A DNA stretch of 64,000 nucleotides from Robiginitomaculum sp. Lineage in GTDB: Bacteria > Pseudomonadota > Alphaproteobacteria > Caulobacterales > Maricaulaceae. Below the pieces are notes generated by a model. The model was not told the origin of the DNA. It saw only the letters and a list, made by a program, of their open reading frames with translations, and did no database searches. Both the position numbers and the translations under genes were made by a program. The DNA lies in the NCBI GenBank assembly GCA_021776515.1, contig JAJFFS010000005.1:52567-116566 (forward strand), given 5' to 3'. Shown here one piece after another: positions 63,801-64,000 of this stretch; position 1 is the first letter of the stretch; every line of letters starts with the position of its first letter.

Positions 63801-64000
63801 TACCCCCGTATTTTAAGGGTGCTCATAAGTAGAATTTTCTCTTAATCAGGATTGAGGAGATTCATCCATGAAGAAGTCACGATATTCGGACAGCCAGATC
63901 ATCGGCATATTGAAGCAGGCAGAGGCGGGCACGCCGGTGCCGGAGCTTTGCCGCGAGCATGGTATGAGCAATGCCAGTTTTTACAAATGGCGAGCCAAGT
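63800..64000 (+). mobile_element. second IS3-family element, partial at the window edge
   Basis: From about 63800 the sequence is no longer that of the first element. A rightward OrfA begins at 63868 after GAGGAGA. The left boundary is uncertain; a TAATACCCCCGTATTTTAAG stretch at 63798 may be near it. It appears to have inserted into, or recombined with, the first element. Confidence 0.65.
63868..64000 (+). CDS. IS3-family transposase OrfA, N-terminal part
   Basis: The first 44 codons are present and the frame runs off the window. The peptide begins MKKSRYSDSQIIGILKQAEA and continues through VPELCREHGMSNASFYKWRA, the helix-turn-helix of IS3-family OrfA proteins of the IS407-like kind. It reads in the opposite direction to the OrfB to its left, so it belongs to a different element. 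Confidence 0.9.
   Translation, partial: MKKSRYSDSQIIGILKQAEAGTPVPELCREHGMSNASFYKWRAK

Overview
The window comes from an alphaproteobacterium. Several gene sets point to this class: the sulfite-assimilation order AsnC / cysG / DUF2849 / sulfite reductase / cysH / DUF934 / fpr, the tsaE-amgK-murU-addB-addA-trxA run, a TIGR02300 acidic zinc-ribbon protein, an AccD without the usual zinc-finger cysteines, and intergenic hairpins of the 'CCGGACTTGATCCGG' and 'CTTCGACAAGCTCAGGATGAGG' types. I cannot name the genus from sequence alone.

Positions 1-46.2 kb are core chromosome. In order: an M1 aminopeptidase lipoprotein (start only), a cation efflux protein, a glutathione transferase and QueG; a repeat-rich gap (3.35-4.18 kb); a TPR protein and a hydrolase; two lipopolysaccharide-type glycosyltransferases; infC, which appears to start at AUA; an acyltransferase, a LOG-family protein and a PhoD-type phosphatase; an RluD-type pseudouridine synthase; an ABC exporter whose permease is fused to a GldG-like domain; a ferredoxin and a TonB-like lipoprotein. 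Next comes the forward operon tsaE-amgK-murU-addB-addA followed by trxA, facing the reverse operon trpF-trpB-trpA-accD-folC. Upstream of that lies the reverse set aroA-cmk-rpsA-ihfB, closed by two clear hairpin terminators. A tRNA-Ala(GGC), an ABC-F protein and arfB follow, then the full siroheme and sulfite reduction operon (40.8-46.2 kb).

From 46.3 kb to the right edge the window is an accessory surface-polysaccharide island, visibly richer in A+T in its right half. It holds a sulfotransferase-like protein fused to a GT2 glycosyltransferase, GDP-fucose genes (gmd, fcl), galE, an insertion sequence remnant, an MBOAT O-acyltransferase with an SGNH-like partner, a UDP-sulfoquinovose synthase (sqdB type) directly followed by a second cysH, another sugar epimerase, a 1045-residue triple glycosyltransferase, and a second MBOAT gene cut off by an IS3-family insertion that is itself interrupted by another IS3-family element at the right edge.

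The most interesting reading is that the island makes a sulfonated, and perhaps sulfated, acylated glycan. SqdB joins sulfite to UDP-glucose, and the adjacent second CysH would make that sulfite from APS, separately from the housekeeping cysH 13 kb away. No sqdD, sqdC or sqdX sulfolipid genes are visible, which favours a polysaccharide rather than the lipid SQDG. This is inference from gene content and order.
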